A stretch of DNA of 64,000 nt from Bacteroidales bacterium (lineage in GTDB: Bacteria; Bacteroidota; Bacteroidia; Bacteroidales; Paludibacteraceae): assembly GCA_012518275.1 (NCBI GenBank), contig JAAYSS010000049.1:1-64000 (forward strand). The letters run 5' to 3'. Below are positions 43,473 to 55,800 of this stretch, one piece after another. The translations under genes and the position numbers were made by a program. Each line of letters opens with the position of its first letter. Position 1 is the first letter of the stretch. The notes beneath the pieces are model-generated. The model was given only the letters and a program-made list of their open reading frames with translations. It had not been told where the DNA came from and searched no databases.

Positions 43473-44471
43473 ATGGATAAACTTTTCAAATACATCTTCC
43501 TCGTTATCTTTTTTACAGTTTTTGCCTGTTCTAAAGAAGATTTCATGAGCCAACCTTCTATGCCATCTGATTTTTTGGAACTAAAATCGGTTTTAGACAT
43601 CCGCATCTTTGGCGACGAAATATGGTTTCGCTCAGAGCGTTTGTGCGATACGTGTCGTATCTCAACCAACAACCTTTCAACACCTATGATTTCACAACTG
43701 AGCCGAATGAAAGGTTCTCAATTTCGTTTCGATGAATCGAAACCGATGCTGATACCTGTTGCCGACAATCACGGAGTCTTACATACCGCCACACAAAATG
43801 AAATCTTAAAAATCAATGATATCCGAGATTACACCTCAGTATTAAAAACCGGTGACTTCACATTTACTCAGTTTGTTTTTGACAAAAATAACGGTATCTG
43901 GATGGGCGGAAAGAAGGGAATAGCCTACTGGGACGGTTCAAAAACCATCACTTACACATCCGATAACTCACTAACCGACACGGATGTAACCCACGGAATG
44001 GCTGTTGACCATACAGGCAACGTGTGGATTCCACTCGACTTTAAGAAAGGGCTGCTAAAAATTACAGACGGAAACTGGGAAGTTATCCCGTATCACAAAA
44101 TCCCCGGTCTGAACACCGATTCTTACCTCTTTAATCCGCTGGTGGACAAAGATAACCGCATCTGGTTCACAGCATTTAACTCATCGAACCCGACCAACGT
44201 CATCTGCTTTGACGGGAAAAATTGGCTCACCGAGTTTCCGGGTATTCTGAAAAACGGGGAGCTGTTTGTCGACTCACAAGGTACTATCTGGCGACTGAAT
44301 CACATCATTGACACGAGCAGTACGATGAAATTCACGTTGCAATTTCTACACAATGACACATGGAAAAATTACGACGTAAGCGATGTAACTCACTTGATTC
44401 TTTCGCTGGATGCCAACTCAGAAAAAGTGTACATTGGAACGAGCGCAGGACTGATAATAAAGAATCGGTAA
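43473..44471 (+). CDS. Beta-propeller (two-component-regulator-propeller-like) lipoprotein
   Basis: Lipoprotein signal MDKLFKYIFLVIFFTVFACSKED; repeats with GIWMGGKKGIAYWDG and NVWIPL; ORF track starts at 43362. Confidence 0.75.
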   Translation: MDKLFKYIFLVIFFTVFACSKEDFMSQPSMPSDFLELKSVLDIRIFGDEIWFRSERLCDTCRISTNNLSTPMISQLSRMKGSQFRFDESKPMLIPVADNHGVLHTATQNEILKINDIRDYTSVLKTGDFTFTQFVFDKNNGIWMGGKKGIAYWDGSKTITYTSDNSLTDTDVTHGMAVDHTGNVWIPLDFKKGLLKITDGNWEVIPYHKIPGLNTDSYLFNPLVDKDNRIWFTAFNSSNPTNVICFDGKNWLTEFPGILKNGELFVDSQGTIWRLNHIIDTSSTMKFTLQFLHNDTWKNYDVSDVTHLILSLDANSEKVYIGTSAGLIIKNR

Positions 44472-44571
44472 AATTTTACTGCCTTTGTTCTTTCAAAGAC
44501 TTTATCGACCTGTGATTAACTATTTCAAAGCTATATCTTCTTCTCCTGCATTTTTGTGCAAATTTACTTTT

Positions 44572-47067
44572 TTACTCTTTAACTATTTTAGCCGATAGAT
44601 TAATATTCTCACCTATCGCTTTAACAATATACATTCCCTGCTGTAAATCTTTGGCTGATTCTATAACATCAGTTTGCAGAGCTACTTGCACAATTTTCAC
44701 TATTTTCCCTTGCATATTATAGATATAGACTGTTTCCACCCCTTTTGGCAAAGATATGCGCAATACTTCTTTAACCGGATTAATTATGTTAAATCTTGTG
44801 TTGTCTTTTTGATTGCTTACCGAAGTTAAATTAGGAGCTTCTATTTTAAAAGCAGTCGAACCCGAAATCCATTCCCCATCACTATATAAATATACACTGT
44901 AATTTCCGGGTGTCAACCCTGTAATTGTACCGGTAAATTTAATCGTTTTTGTTTCATTATTCTCTATAAATGCTGTTTCCTTTAATGAATAGACGCTCCA
45001 CTTACCTACTTCCGAGAACACATAGGCCGTTATTGTTTTATCATAAAAACCGCCGCTATTTTTAATCGAAGCAGTGAGCGTAAATTCTTTACCCAATGTT
45101 ACAGAAGGCATATCCATAGAAACGGTAGATAACGAAGCCGGGTCAGGTGTAGGTGAAACAGTTGCTACAGTTACTTGATCTGTTCCTAATTGTGTAGTGG
45201 GAAATTCAGTTTTCGTTGTATTCTTTGGGTCATAAAACACTTGGATGAAATATTTGCCGGGAGCAACGTTAATGGGGCCACTCATTTGTATGGCAAGAGT
45301 TTCGCCGGGTGCAATGTATTCCGAAGAAGTCACAACATCTTGCGTGACATTGGGGTCATCCTTTTTCACAAGTTTTATCCCTATTTGGCTATCATATTCA
45401 TAAGTTCCTATATTAGGAATATTGAAATTAAAGACCCCTGTTCTGTTCTGATATAAATTATATAGAACGGTTGGAGGTGCTTTTAGTTGCAGTTGTGGTT
45501 TTAAATTTGGCTTCTTGAATGTAATTCTTTCCGAAGTAATGATAACATCTATGCTGTTAAACCCCCGATTATTTGCTAACGCAGAAGCATAATTGCCGTT
45601 CTCATCATTATGCACAAATTTAAGTTGATAATTTCCATTCGGTATGGAATCATTGAATGTGATATTATCCATTGGATAAGCGCTATATTGCCAGCCTTCT
45701 TTTAAATCACGAAGATTTACTACTTCTTTGAGTAGAATATCCGATTCACCTGGTTGCGTTAAAACACAACCAAACCGACATCCTTGAATGGTATATCCGC
45801 CAATGTTTTTGGCTCCATAAATGGTTATATCTACACTTCTATCTCGGCGTATAGAATTCACATTCGTTTGAATGCTATCTACTCCCATGATGTATCCGTT
45901 TTTAGAACCAGCTATCGGTTTTTGGATGCCTGCCGTAATCTGCTGTCTGAAATTGTATCCTCCATTGGATGAGCCTATTCCCTGTGACTTAGGATTTAAT
46001 GCCGAGAGCTCGTAATATCCGTTGGACACCCCACCCCAGCCCCAATTGAAATGAAACATATCATTTGCATCATACCCATCGCATACAAAAGCGTGTCCGG
46101 AATGATGCGCATTACTGCCGGTATACAATATGGGGCGTCCGGCATCTAATTCTGTTTTTAATTTAGCAGTCCACGCTTTTTTAGTGAAATAGTTTCGGTC
46201 ATAAAGCTGAATACCCGCGTCATATCCAAAATACTCGACCAGGGCATTGGCGCAATTTTTAAAAGCAGCGCCGCTGCCACCGTTTTCAGCTAAATCATAA
46301 TCCATTTCAACACTGACACCAACATGAAGCATAAGCTGTGCAATGGCTTCTTTCTGAATCGCGGTTTCACTTCCGTTGTACGATGTTAATATATTGGACC
46401 AATCATAGGTAGTAGCACCGAAATCAGCAGACAGAGAAGTGTTTGTTGTTTTAGTAATGTAAGTTTTACTACCCTTTCCTTTTTCGGGCCATTGATGATA
46501 ACGCATGATTTGTGCCATGGCAGTAGCTACACAACCGGTAACCGTGTTTACCGTGTCAATTTTAGGACAAAAAGCGTTGTAGGGTGAATCTTGGTCGTAA
46601 GTTATAAGATTCAAGAGTGGGCTGACGATGGGATTTGAAGCCGACGCTTTTTTGACTTTTGCTATCGGATGTGAGTTGGTTTCCGGCAGTTTTTCAATAG
46701 CATATTCTATCTCTTCCGAATAATTAGTAAGCCAACTTTTTAGGTTGTCAGGCATGTTGGTTACATCAAATTTGCCTGAATTGGAATACCCTAAAACCGA
46801 TTTAGTTCTTGTATCTGCCGAAACAATTATAAATCCATTGTTGTCGCCTAAATTAAACACGTAAAATCTGTTTTGCTGATTGTTTCCTTTTTCAGTGTGA
46901 ATCAATTGGTAATCTAAGTTTCTTTTTACTCGACTCGGCTGAGTGGTTCCTGTAGTGTTAAAGAAACTTTTGGCAATGTCCATTGCCTGATTTTGATTGA
47001 TCGGCTTAGCCATTAAGTTAATGGCAACCGAAAGAGCTGCAATAAAAAAAACAAGTTTTATTCTCAT
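44572..47067 (-). CDS. C10 family (streptopain-like) cysteine peptidase with T9SS C-terminal sorting domain
   Basis: TVTGCVATAMAQIMRYHQWP (Cys), GHAFVCDGYD...HFNWGWGG (His); CTD ending GMYIVKAIGENINLSAKIVKE. Confidence 0.92.
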   Translation of the reverse strand: MRIKLVFFIAALSVAINLMAKPINQNQAMDIAKSFFNTTGTTQPSRVKRNLDYQLIHTEKGNNQQNRFYVFNLGDNNGFIIVSADTRTKSVLGYSNSGKFDVTNMPDNLKSWLTNYSEEIEYAIEKLPETNSHPIAKVKKASASNPIVSPLLNLITYDQDSPYNAFCPKIDTVNTVTGCVATAMAQIMRYHQWPEKGKGSKTYITKTTNTSLSADFGATTYDWSNILTSYNGSETAIQKEAIAQLMLHVGVSVEMDYDLAENGGSGAAFKNCANALVEYFGYDAGIQLYDRNYFTKKAWTAKLKTELDAGRPILYTGSNAHHSGHAFVCDGYDANDMFHFNWGWGGVSNGYYELSALNPKSQGIGSSNGGYNFRQQITAGIQKPIAGSKNGYIMGVDSIQTNVNSIRRDRSVDITIYGAKNIGGYTIQGCRFGCVLTQPGESDILLKEVVNLRDLKEGWQYSAYPMDNITFNDSIPNGNYQLKFVHNDENGNYASALANNRGFNSIDVIITSERITFKKPNLKPQLQLKAPPTVLYNLYQNRTGVFNFNIPNIGTYEYDSQIGIKLVKKDDPNVTQDVVTSSEYIAPGETLAIQMSGPINVAPGKYFIQVFYDPKNTTKTEFPTTQLGTDQVTVATVSPTPDPASLSTVSMDMPSVTLGKEFTLTASIKNSGGFYDKTITAYVFSEVGKWSVYSLKETAFIENNETKTIKFTGTITGLTPGNYSVYLYSDGEWISGSTAFKIEAPNLTSVSNQKDNTRFNIINPVKEVLRISLPKGVETVYIYNMQGKIVKIVQVALQTDVIESAKDLQQGMYIVKAIGENINLSAKIVKE

Positions 47068-47255
47068 GAGTTATTATTTGTTGTTATCTACCACATAATC
47101 ATAGCAAACGGATGATTAACTGCGTTAACCATTCGTTTGGTTATATCATAGCATGTAAGAACGATACGAGCGAGTTTTGGTTACGACTCGCACGAATTAA
47201 ACATCAGCGTAAACGGTGATATCCTTGTGTTTGCGCTTTATGAAAAAAGCTTTGC

Positions 47256-47642
47256 TTATTTAATCGCTTCAAGCATTTTATCAAACATTTCACCTACTAT
47301 CGGCAGGGGTTTCTTCTCTTCTTTTACAGCATTAACAATTCCGATAATCCAAAGAACGAAAATACCAATATTTATCACTCTGAAAACAATGGATAAGAAT
47401 CGTATTCCGATCAATGAAAGTATTCCTGCCAGAATGCTAACAGCTACCGATAAAATGACCAAACCTGTGGCTTGTCTTACGTGAAATGCTCCCAACTCGG
47501 TTCTATTGCTGCTTGCATAATGAATAATTAGTCCGATAGGCCAGAAATAGCTGAGAATGGCAACTAATTTTCCGGTGCTTTGTGTCGATTGTGGTACCGG
47601 CTTGTCGTTAGTACCATTTGTGTTGTTTGTTTCGTTTTCCAT
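47256..47642 (-). CDS. DUF4870-like membrane protein
   Basis: Start at internal Met MENETNNTNGTND; AILSYFWPIGLIIHYASSNRTELGAFHVRQA. Confidence 0.75.
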   Translation of the reverse strand: MENETNNTNGTNDKPVPQSTQSTGKLVAILSYFWPIGLIIHYASSNRTELGAFHVRQATGLVILSVAVSILAGILSLIGIRFLSIVFRVINIGIFVLWIIGIVNAVKEEKKPLPIVGEMFDKMLEAIK

Positions 47643-47736
47643 TTTTCTGTTATTTGATTGATATTTAATTGAGTAATGACGTTTTAGAGTTTCAAATCCC
47701 AAGGCAGCACAAGTCAAAGACCTATGCAGGCAGAGA

Positions 47737-48441
47737 TTACGAAAACTGTATGCCGTCAATCATCTTATCCATTTCTGTCCTTGCCTCTTCCAGGTTGCTC
47801 AATGTTTTAAATATTATTATATACCCTTTAACGACTGTAAAATACATAGCATCAACGACTTCGCTATCATGCTTATACGTCATCATGTGATAACTGAATT
47901 CTTTGCCCGAAATATTTCTTTTGCCTTGATCTATTTTAGCTCCATCTTCTCCATAACTCTCGGAATTTTTTTCTCTTCCTTCAATAAAAGCATTGATGAT
48001 ATCCTTTGGCATTCCCTCGTGATCTATATATATGATTTCAACGTTATTCACCTTTTTTGACAATTCCGACATCATATCGGATAAGTCATCCCCTTCACTT
48101 ATTTTATCATCATAATAAAAAGTAACAGTGCCTTCGGTTTTGATGGGCTCAACAAGTTCTTGTTTCTCTTGTTCTTCGCCTTCCTCTGCCGATTCGCTGT
48201 ACTTAAAAGTATCGGAATACCTGAAAGTCAATCCGAAATACTTAGCCTTATAGGTGTTGTTTTCAATGACGCCCTCGGTGGCAGAAACAGCGTCGATATC
48301 TTCTGTTGATTCTATCTCTTGTTGAGATTCTGTTTGGTTGTCAGCATTTTTTCCTTGCCCTTTGCAAGTAGTAAAAAAAACAGTTAATGACGCAATAATT
48401 ACTACAATAAGCAGGATAAAAATAGAATGTTTTGTTTTCAT
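47737..48441 (-). CDS. Hypothetical lipoprotein
   Basis: 234 aa; signal peptide with Cys (VFFTTCKGQGKN). Confidence 0.65.
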   Translation of the reverse strand: MKTKHSIFILLIVVIIASLTVFFTTCKGQGKNADNQTESQQEIESTEDIDAVSATEGVIENNTYKAKYFGLTFRYSDTFKYSESAEEGEEQEKQELVEPIKTEGTVTFYYDDKISEGDDLSDMMSELSKKVNNVEIIYIDHEGMPKDIINAFIEGREKNSESYGEDGAKIDQGKRNISGKEFSYHMMTYKHDSEVVDAMYFTVVKGYIIIFKTLSNLEEARTEMDKMIDGIQFS

Positions 48442-48464
48442 TTTGATGTGTTTTTAATTTTTCA

Positions 48465-48472
48465 CAAAGATA
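48465..48472 (-). promoter_or_regulatory. Candidate -7 promoter box (TATCTTTG) for the 47737-48441 gene
   Basis: CAAAGATA on plus strand, about 24 nt from the ATG. Confidence 0.5.
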
Positions 48473-48554
48473 CGTATTACTTTGTTTCTATTGTGTTACA
48501 TTTTATAATATACTGATTTATTAGACTATTTTTCTGTTCGAACACATTTCCGAT

Positions 48555-48963
48555 GTGCACCTTGCACGCTTACAAGAGTACGGGTTACAAGCCTGTCCGG
48601 GAATTGTCAATACTGACAAACAGGATGTTACATTTGTATTAAGAATGGCAGAAATCGTGCTAACGAGTGTCTGCGTCGTACTACGAAATGTTGGTTATAT
48701 ACTACTACATTATAAGACTTGTCAAGGTTATCCTAAAACACACTTATTTCGTGCTAAGCATTGTCAGATGTGAACTAACCAATGTAAGAATGACACATTG
48801 TCGTTCCGACAACGTTCTAACCGCTGTCAGTGCGATACTAAACGATGTAAGCCGAATTCTAAGCAGTGCCGACGAAGCAATAACAGGTATCGGAAGGTTG
48901 CTAAGGGGCGTAAGTATGCACCAAAGTAATGCGTCGCACGGGAATTAGGCCGTTATTCAATTT
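48555..48963. repeat. Degenerate tandem array with 21-nt period
   Basis: Successive units start every 21 nt (e.g. 48754, 48775, 48796, 48817, 48838, 48859, 48880, 48901); core CTAAnnnnTGTnAGnnnnnnn. Confidence 0.8.
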
Positions 48964-49163
48964 ATTAAAATATCCATCTCCTGCCATCACATCAAAACTC
49001 GCAAAACGGAATTTCAAACTTCAAAATTCATCTTTTCACCCCGCTTTTACACTAATTTTCCTAAAAACTCGTTATTATTTCCGACGGATTGGCTCTGCAT
49101 GGTTTGTTTTACAGCATGCTTTGGGGTTTGAAATTTAACAGCATTATTCTAATTATTACAACA

Positions 49164-49760
49164 ATGATTGATTATATCCACGGTAAATTAACCGAGCTCA
49201 CACCGACCAATGCGGTCATCGAAACCGCTGGAATCGGCTATTTTATTAACATTGCATTAACCACGTACGGCGCACTCAACGGGCAGACGGAAGCCAAACT
49301 TTACATCCATGAAGCCATCCGAGAAGATGCGTACATGCTTTTCGGCTTTATGAACAAAAACGAGCGTGAGCTTTTCCTACTGCTGATTTCCGTGTCGGGT
49401 ATCGGGGTCAATACGGCACGTGTCATTATGTCGTCCTATTCCGCAGCGGAACTACAACAAATCATTGCTACTGAAGATGTTACCGGACTAACTGCCATTA
49501 AAGGCATCGGGACAAAAACGGCTCAACGCATTTTAATAGATTTGAAGGATAAGATTTTGAAAATCGGTGTTTCGGAAGATGGCAAAGTAGCAACTACACT
49601 ACCATTATCGAGCAATCCCGTGCGTGAAGAAACGCTTGCGGCATTGGCTATGCTTGGTTTTTCAGCCAACCCATCGCAAAAAGCAGTCGATAAAATTTTG
49701 AAAAAACAACCGGATGTTACGGTAGAACAGGCGCTGAAATTGGCGTTGAAAATGCTCTGA
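49164..49760 (+). CDS. ruvA: Holliday junction branch migration protein RuvA
   Basis: MIDYIHGKLTELTPTNAVIETAGIGYFINI; HhH KGIGTKTAQRILIDLKDK; ORF track extends upstream to 49089. Confidence 0.95.
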   Translation: MIDYIHGKLTELTPTNAVIETAGIGYFINIALTTYGALNGQTEAKLYIHEAIREDAYMLFGFMNKNERELFLLLISVSGIGVNTARVIMSSYSAAELQQIIATEDVTGLTAIKGIGTKTAQRILIDLKDKILKIGVSEDGKVATTLPLSSNPVREETLAALAMLGFSANPSQKAVDKILKKQPDVTVEQALKLALKML

Positions 49761-49820
49761 TTGGGTTTATAAGTGGTTGAACAGTAAAGTGGTTAAGTCG
49801 GTTATTCGTAGTCTTAAAAC

Positions 49821-52800
49821 GTGAAGAAATATTCGGTCATAATATTATTTATTATCCTTGTAGGGGGAAGTTACGGGCTTGTAAACTCCTCCCACAATTT
49901 CACGCCCGATTTTTCGGCGGAATACGCTCCTGAACTGCAAGTACAAAGTCCGACAGAAGCTGTTAAAGACTCTTCTGCACGCTTCCCCGTCAGCAATCAG
50001 AATATTTCCACCTACGACGATCTCCACAAACAACACCCGATGGACCTACGTGACCCGGAAAACGTGAAAACCACTGTGGAATACGACGACAAATCAGGTA
50101 ACTACGTCATCCGAACGAAGGTGGGCGAGATGGAAATTTCTACACCTTACACACTAACGCCGGAAGAGTTTAACGAATATTCGATGAAGAAATCGATACA
50201 AGAATACTGGCGCGACCGAAACGTGAAAGGCGTATCCAATAATGAAGACAAATTTTCCGTTACCGATATGAAATTCAGCCTCGGACCAGCTGATAAACTC
50301 TTCGGACCGGGCGGCGTGCAAATACGTACACAAGGGTCAGCAGAACTTATTTTCGGATTCAAAAGCCAATACACGAACAACTATACGCTGCCTCCGCGTG
50401 CGCGTCGCTCGAACATCCCGAATTTCGACCAGAAAATTCAGATGAACGTTACCGGAACGGTGGGTGATAAAATCAATTTTGGGCTGAATTATAACACTGA
50501 AGCGTCATTCGATTTCGACCAACGGCTCGCCAAACTCTCCTTCAAAGGTAAGGAAGACGACATCATCCAGCTGATAGAAGCCGGAAACGTGAGTATGCCG
50601 CTGAGCGGTTCATTGATAACCGGAAGCACGGCGCTTTTCGGCATCAAAACCGACCTGCAATTCGGGAAGTTAAAAATATCCGCACTAGCTTCCCAGCAAG
50701 AATCACAATCGCAGACTGTTAGTTCCAAAGGCGGTGCCCAAACCACCCCTTTCGAAGTTAAAATTGACCAATACGACGATAACCGCCACTTTTTCCTCGG
50801 GCATAATTTCCGTGACAATTACGAAAAATCGATGGCGAGCCTGCCTTTTATTTCCTCAGGCGTAATCATCAATCGCGTGGAAGTGTGGGTAACGAATAAG
50901 CGGGGTCGCTTTGACGAAGCGCGAAACATCATCGCCTTTATGGACTTGGGAGAACCTTCGAGAATTGATAATCCGTATTGGACAAGCAACGGAAACGTTC
51001 CTCCTTCTAACGAAGCCAACTCGCTATACAACACCATAGTTAACCTACCGGATGTGCGCAACGTTCAGCGGGCTAACGAAGTACTTGCAAATGCATACGA
51101 TGCTCACGATATCAATGGCGGTGAAGATTATGAAAAAATTGAGAATGCCCGCCGACTCGACCCTTCGGAATACACGCTCAATCAAGCGCTCGGGTTTATT
51201 TCGCTCCGCTCCGCACTTAATCCCGACGAAGTCCTTGCCGTAGCTTACGAGTATTCCTATCAAGGAAAAACATATCAGGTGGGCGAATTTTCTACCGACA
51301 ACGTGAAAGCTCCCAACGCATTAATTTTAAAACTCTTGAAAAGTACGTCGCAGTCTCCACAGTTAGCTTCGTGGGATTTAATGATGAAAAACGTCTATTC
51401 CATCGGCGCCATGCAGATGCAACAAGACGGCTTTCAGATGAATATCTTGTACCGAAACGATTCCATCGGAACGGAATTACAGTACATTCAGGAAGGAAAA
51501 ATTGCTAATCAACTGTTGCTCCGCGTGATGAACCTCGACCGATTGGACACCAAAAACGCCGTAAATCCCGACGGACGTTTTGACTACGTAGAAGGTTATA
51601 CCGCCCTCTCGTCGAGCGGAAGAATCATTTTCCCCGTGTTGGAACCTTTCGGAAGTTATTTGAGAGAAAAAATCGGGGACGACGCCATAGCCGACAAATA
51701 CGTGTACGAAGAGCTTTACGATTCTACGCTGGTAGTGGCGCAGGAATTCAGTGAAAAAAACAAATTTCTACTTGTCGGACGCTACAAAGGCTCTGCCGCC
51801 GGCAATGAAATTCGCTTAAATGCAATGAACATTCCTCGTGGTTCTGTGGTGGTTACGGCGGGCGGAAGAACACTGATTGAAAACGTGGATTACACCGTGG
51901 ATTACACGATGGGAACGGTTACCATTTTGAACAAATCCATTCTGGAATCCAACACGAACGTGGACGTAAAACTGGAGAACCAATCGATGTTCAGCATGCA
52001 GCGCAAATCGTTGTTCGGGACGCATTTGGAATATCAGTTCAATAAAAATTTCAGCTTGGGCGGAACCATGATGCACCTTTCTGAAATGCCCCTAACCAAG
52101 AAAGTAAACACCGGAAGCGAACCCATAAAAAACACCATTTGGGGACTAAACACGTCGTGGCGCACCGAATCGCAATGGCTTACAAACATGCTGGACAAAA
52201 TCCCGTTTGTCAATGCCACTCAACCCTCTTCCATAGCTTTCAATGCGGAATACGCACAGCTCATTCCCGGACATCACCGAGCAATCAGTGACGGCAGAGC
52301 AGGTTTGGCTTATCTGGACGATTTTGAGTCGACTAAAACAAACATCGACATCCATTATCCGTACTATTGGCACTTAGCCAGTACACCTTATCACGACACT
52401 AATCCGCTCTTCCCCGAAGCGTCGCTGAGCAACGATGTGGAATATGGAAAAAACAGGGCGCTATTGGCCTGGTTTGCTGTTGACCATTCGCTCAACAGCG
52501 AATCGCGCCGAACACCGTCTAACCTTCGGGGAAATTTGGAAGAGCAATCGAACCACTACACCCGCTTGGTAAATGAGCGAGAGATTTTCCCAAACAAAGA
52601 CATCAATCCCATGGGATATTCAACCCTAACTTTGCTGAATCTCTCCTACTACCCTACTCAACGCGGACCATACAACCTCGATGTGGACGGCATGAACCCC
52701 GACGGAACTTTGGCAGACCCAGCAAAACGGTGGGGCGGAATCATGCGCAAAATTGACTACTCGGACTTTGAAACTTCCAATATCGAGTACATCGAATTTT

Positions 52801-55800
52801 GGATGCTCGACCCATTTGTTTACTCGGATAAAAACCTGAAAGGTGGTGATTTATACTTCAATTTGGGAGATGTTAGCGAAGATATTCTGAAAGACGGGAA
52901 AAAAGCGTTTGAACACGGCTTGCCGATTGATCCCAACTCTCAAAACTTTGAGACAACTGTTTGGGGACGAGTACCAACAACGCAATCTACCATTGTGGCT
53001 TTTGACAATACACCCGGCGCCCGAGCCAAGCAAGATGTGGGGTTAAACGGGCTGTCTACGGCTGATGAATTTAATTTTCCAACCTACAAAAATTATTTGG
53101 AAAAACTGAAAGCAAAATTAAATCCGCCCACTATTGCGGCAATGATGGATGACCCGTTCTCACCGCTAAACGACCCTGCCGGCGACAATTACCATTACTA
53201 TTTGGGAGCGGACTACGATGCTCAAGAGCTGGGAATTTTAGAAAGATATAAGTATTTTAACGGAACGGAAGGAAACTCACCAGATGCCGGCAACACGAAC
53301 GCCGAGTACAGCACCAACGCCACTTCGCTACCTGATATTGAAGATATTAACGACGACAAAACGTTGAATGAGTACGAAAAGTATTTTGAGTACAAGGTAG
53401 AGCTCCGTCCCGAAAAGATGATAGTGGGAACCAACTACATCACCGATGTGATAGAAGCTAACGTAACACTGCCAAACGGCACAACCGACAAAGTAAAATG
53501 GTATCAATTTAAAATACCCATTCGAGAATATACCAGAAAAGTGGGCAGTATCCGTAACTTCAAATCCATCCGTTTTATCCGAATGTTCTTAACCGGTTTT
53601 GAAGAAGAAACCCACCTTCGTTTTGCTACGCTTGACCTTGTGCGGGGTGAATGGCGAATGTACAATAAACCAATTGAACCCGAGCTGGGAGCCACGAACT
53701 CCAAACTGGACGTTTTGGCTGTAAACATCGAAGAAAACGGGCGAAAAAAACCGGTAAACTACGTGCTTCCCCCAGGCATTACACGTGAAACTGACCCGAG
53801 CCAACCGCAATTACTGCAACAAAACGAACAAGCAATGGTAATGCGCGTGACAAATCTTTCGCCGAAAGAGAGCCGTGCGGTTTACAAAAAAACGATGTTC
53901 GACATGCGTCAGTACAAGCGTTTGCAGATGTTTGTTCACGCCGAAGCGATGCTTGAACCGGAAGCTGTAGCTCAAAATCTGCGCGACCACGAACTGTCCG
54001 TGTTTGTCCGCCTTGGCTCGGATATGGTCTCAAACTATTACGAGTACGAAATTCCGCTTGCGCTGACACCGGAAGGAACTTATTCAAATAATAATGCTGC
54101 AGATAGAGAGAAAGTATGGCATTCGGAAAACAGGTTTGATTTCCCCTTCACAGCGCTTACAGACACTAAATTGGAACGCAACAAACAACGTCGAAACTCG
54201 AATATTTCCAACTCAACGCCATTTGTGAATTACGACCCGGAAAAACCCAAAAACATCATTACCGTTGTGGGAAATCCTTCCATCTCTGACGTGGAAAACA
54301 TCATGATTGGTATCCGCAACAAAACGGGCGAAGTGAAATCGGGCGAAATTTGGGTCAACGAGCTGCGCATGTCTGAATTTGACGAAAACGGCGGCTGGGC
54401 TGCACTGGCAGATTTAGCTATAAATCTTTCCGACCTTGGCTCGGTAAATATGGCGGGCAGAATTGAAACGGCAGGGTTTGGCGGCATTGAAAGCAATGTT
54501 ACCAACCGAAATATGTCTAACTTCCATCAGCTAAATCTATCTGCCGCACTCGATTTAGGACGTTTCCTTCCCGAGCAAGCAAAATTGCAAATTCCGGCTT
54601 ATTTCACCTATACGAATGAAACCAATTCGCCGAAATACAATCCGCTGGATAAAGATATTTTGCTGAAAGATGCGCTGAAAAACTTGGAAACGGCAACAGA
54701 AAAAGACTCGCTGAAAGATATGACGCAGTCTGTGATTGAAACGAGAAGTTTCAACATCACCAATGCCAAAGTGAACATCCGAAGCAAAAAACCGATGTTT
54801 TACGACCCGGCTAACGTAACTTTCACCTATTCCGTGAACGAAAGCAACGAGCACACGCCGGAAATTGCACAAAATCTGATCAAGCAACAGCGCGCAGCCA
54901 TCAATTATTCGTACACCTTCGGGCTGGAACCGTGGGAGCCGTTCAAAAAATCAAAGGCTTTGCAAAAACCGTATTTGAAACTGATTAAAGATTTTAACAT
55001 TTATTACTTGCCCACTTCCATCAATTACAGCTCCAGTCTCAACCGCGCCTATTCGCAAGTTCGGTTGCGTGATTTGACCGGATTCAGTACTGTTTCTCCG
55101 ATGGATAATTTCTCGTTCAGTAAAGATTTTATGTGGAACCGCCAGTTTGACTTCAAGTACAAACTGACACGCTCGCTCGACTTCGGATTTCAAACGGCAA
55201 TGAACGCCAACATCGAAGAAAGCTACTATACGCCGGAAATCGGCAAAGAACATTATGAAGCGTGGCGTGACACGGTGTGGAACAGTATCAAAAAGATGGG
55301 GACGCCCTACACGTATCAACAACTTTTTAATGTTTCTTGGAAAATTCCGATTGATAAATTCCCGTTTATGGATTGGGTAACGGCAAATTCGCAGTATAAT
55401 TCTACCTACAACTGGAACCGAAGCGCTCCGATGGAAAGTGGGCTGAACATTGGCAATATGGCGTCATCCATGGGAAGGCTGACGTTTAATTCCGACCTGA
55501 ATTTTGAAACATTATATAAAAAATCGAAATACCTGCGCAATGTGATTGAGCGCGGACAGCGGAGAACACGACAGCAAGCGTTTACCCCTCGAAAATTTAA
55601 CCAAACGGTTGACCTAAAAGCGGGCGACACCCTGACAATCAACCACGGGCTGAACAGCGATAAATTTACTTTCAACGCCAAAGACCAATTTGGAAGACCG
55701 ATACGGGTACGCTATAAAGTGAAAAGCCCGACGTCGGTACAGCTTTCACCCACGTTGGATGCTGAAAAAGCTCAAATAACTATCATCACGAAAAATCCGA

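Noticed and set aside
48555-48948. ORFs 48555-48773 and 48667-48948 as real proteins
   Set aside because: They are frame fragments of the 21-nt periodic array. A heptad pattern exists, but the frame breaks at a 10-nt partial unit, so I report the array rather than two CDSs
48555-48963. 21-nt periodic region as a CRISPR array
   Set aside because: No conserved 24-40 nt repeat with unique spacers; units are contiguous and degenerate; no cas genes in the window
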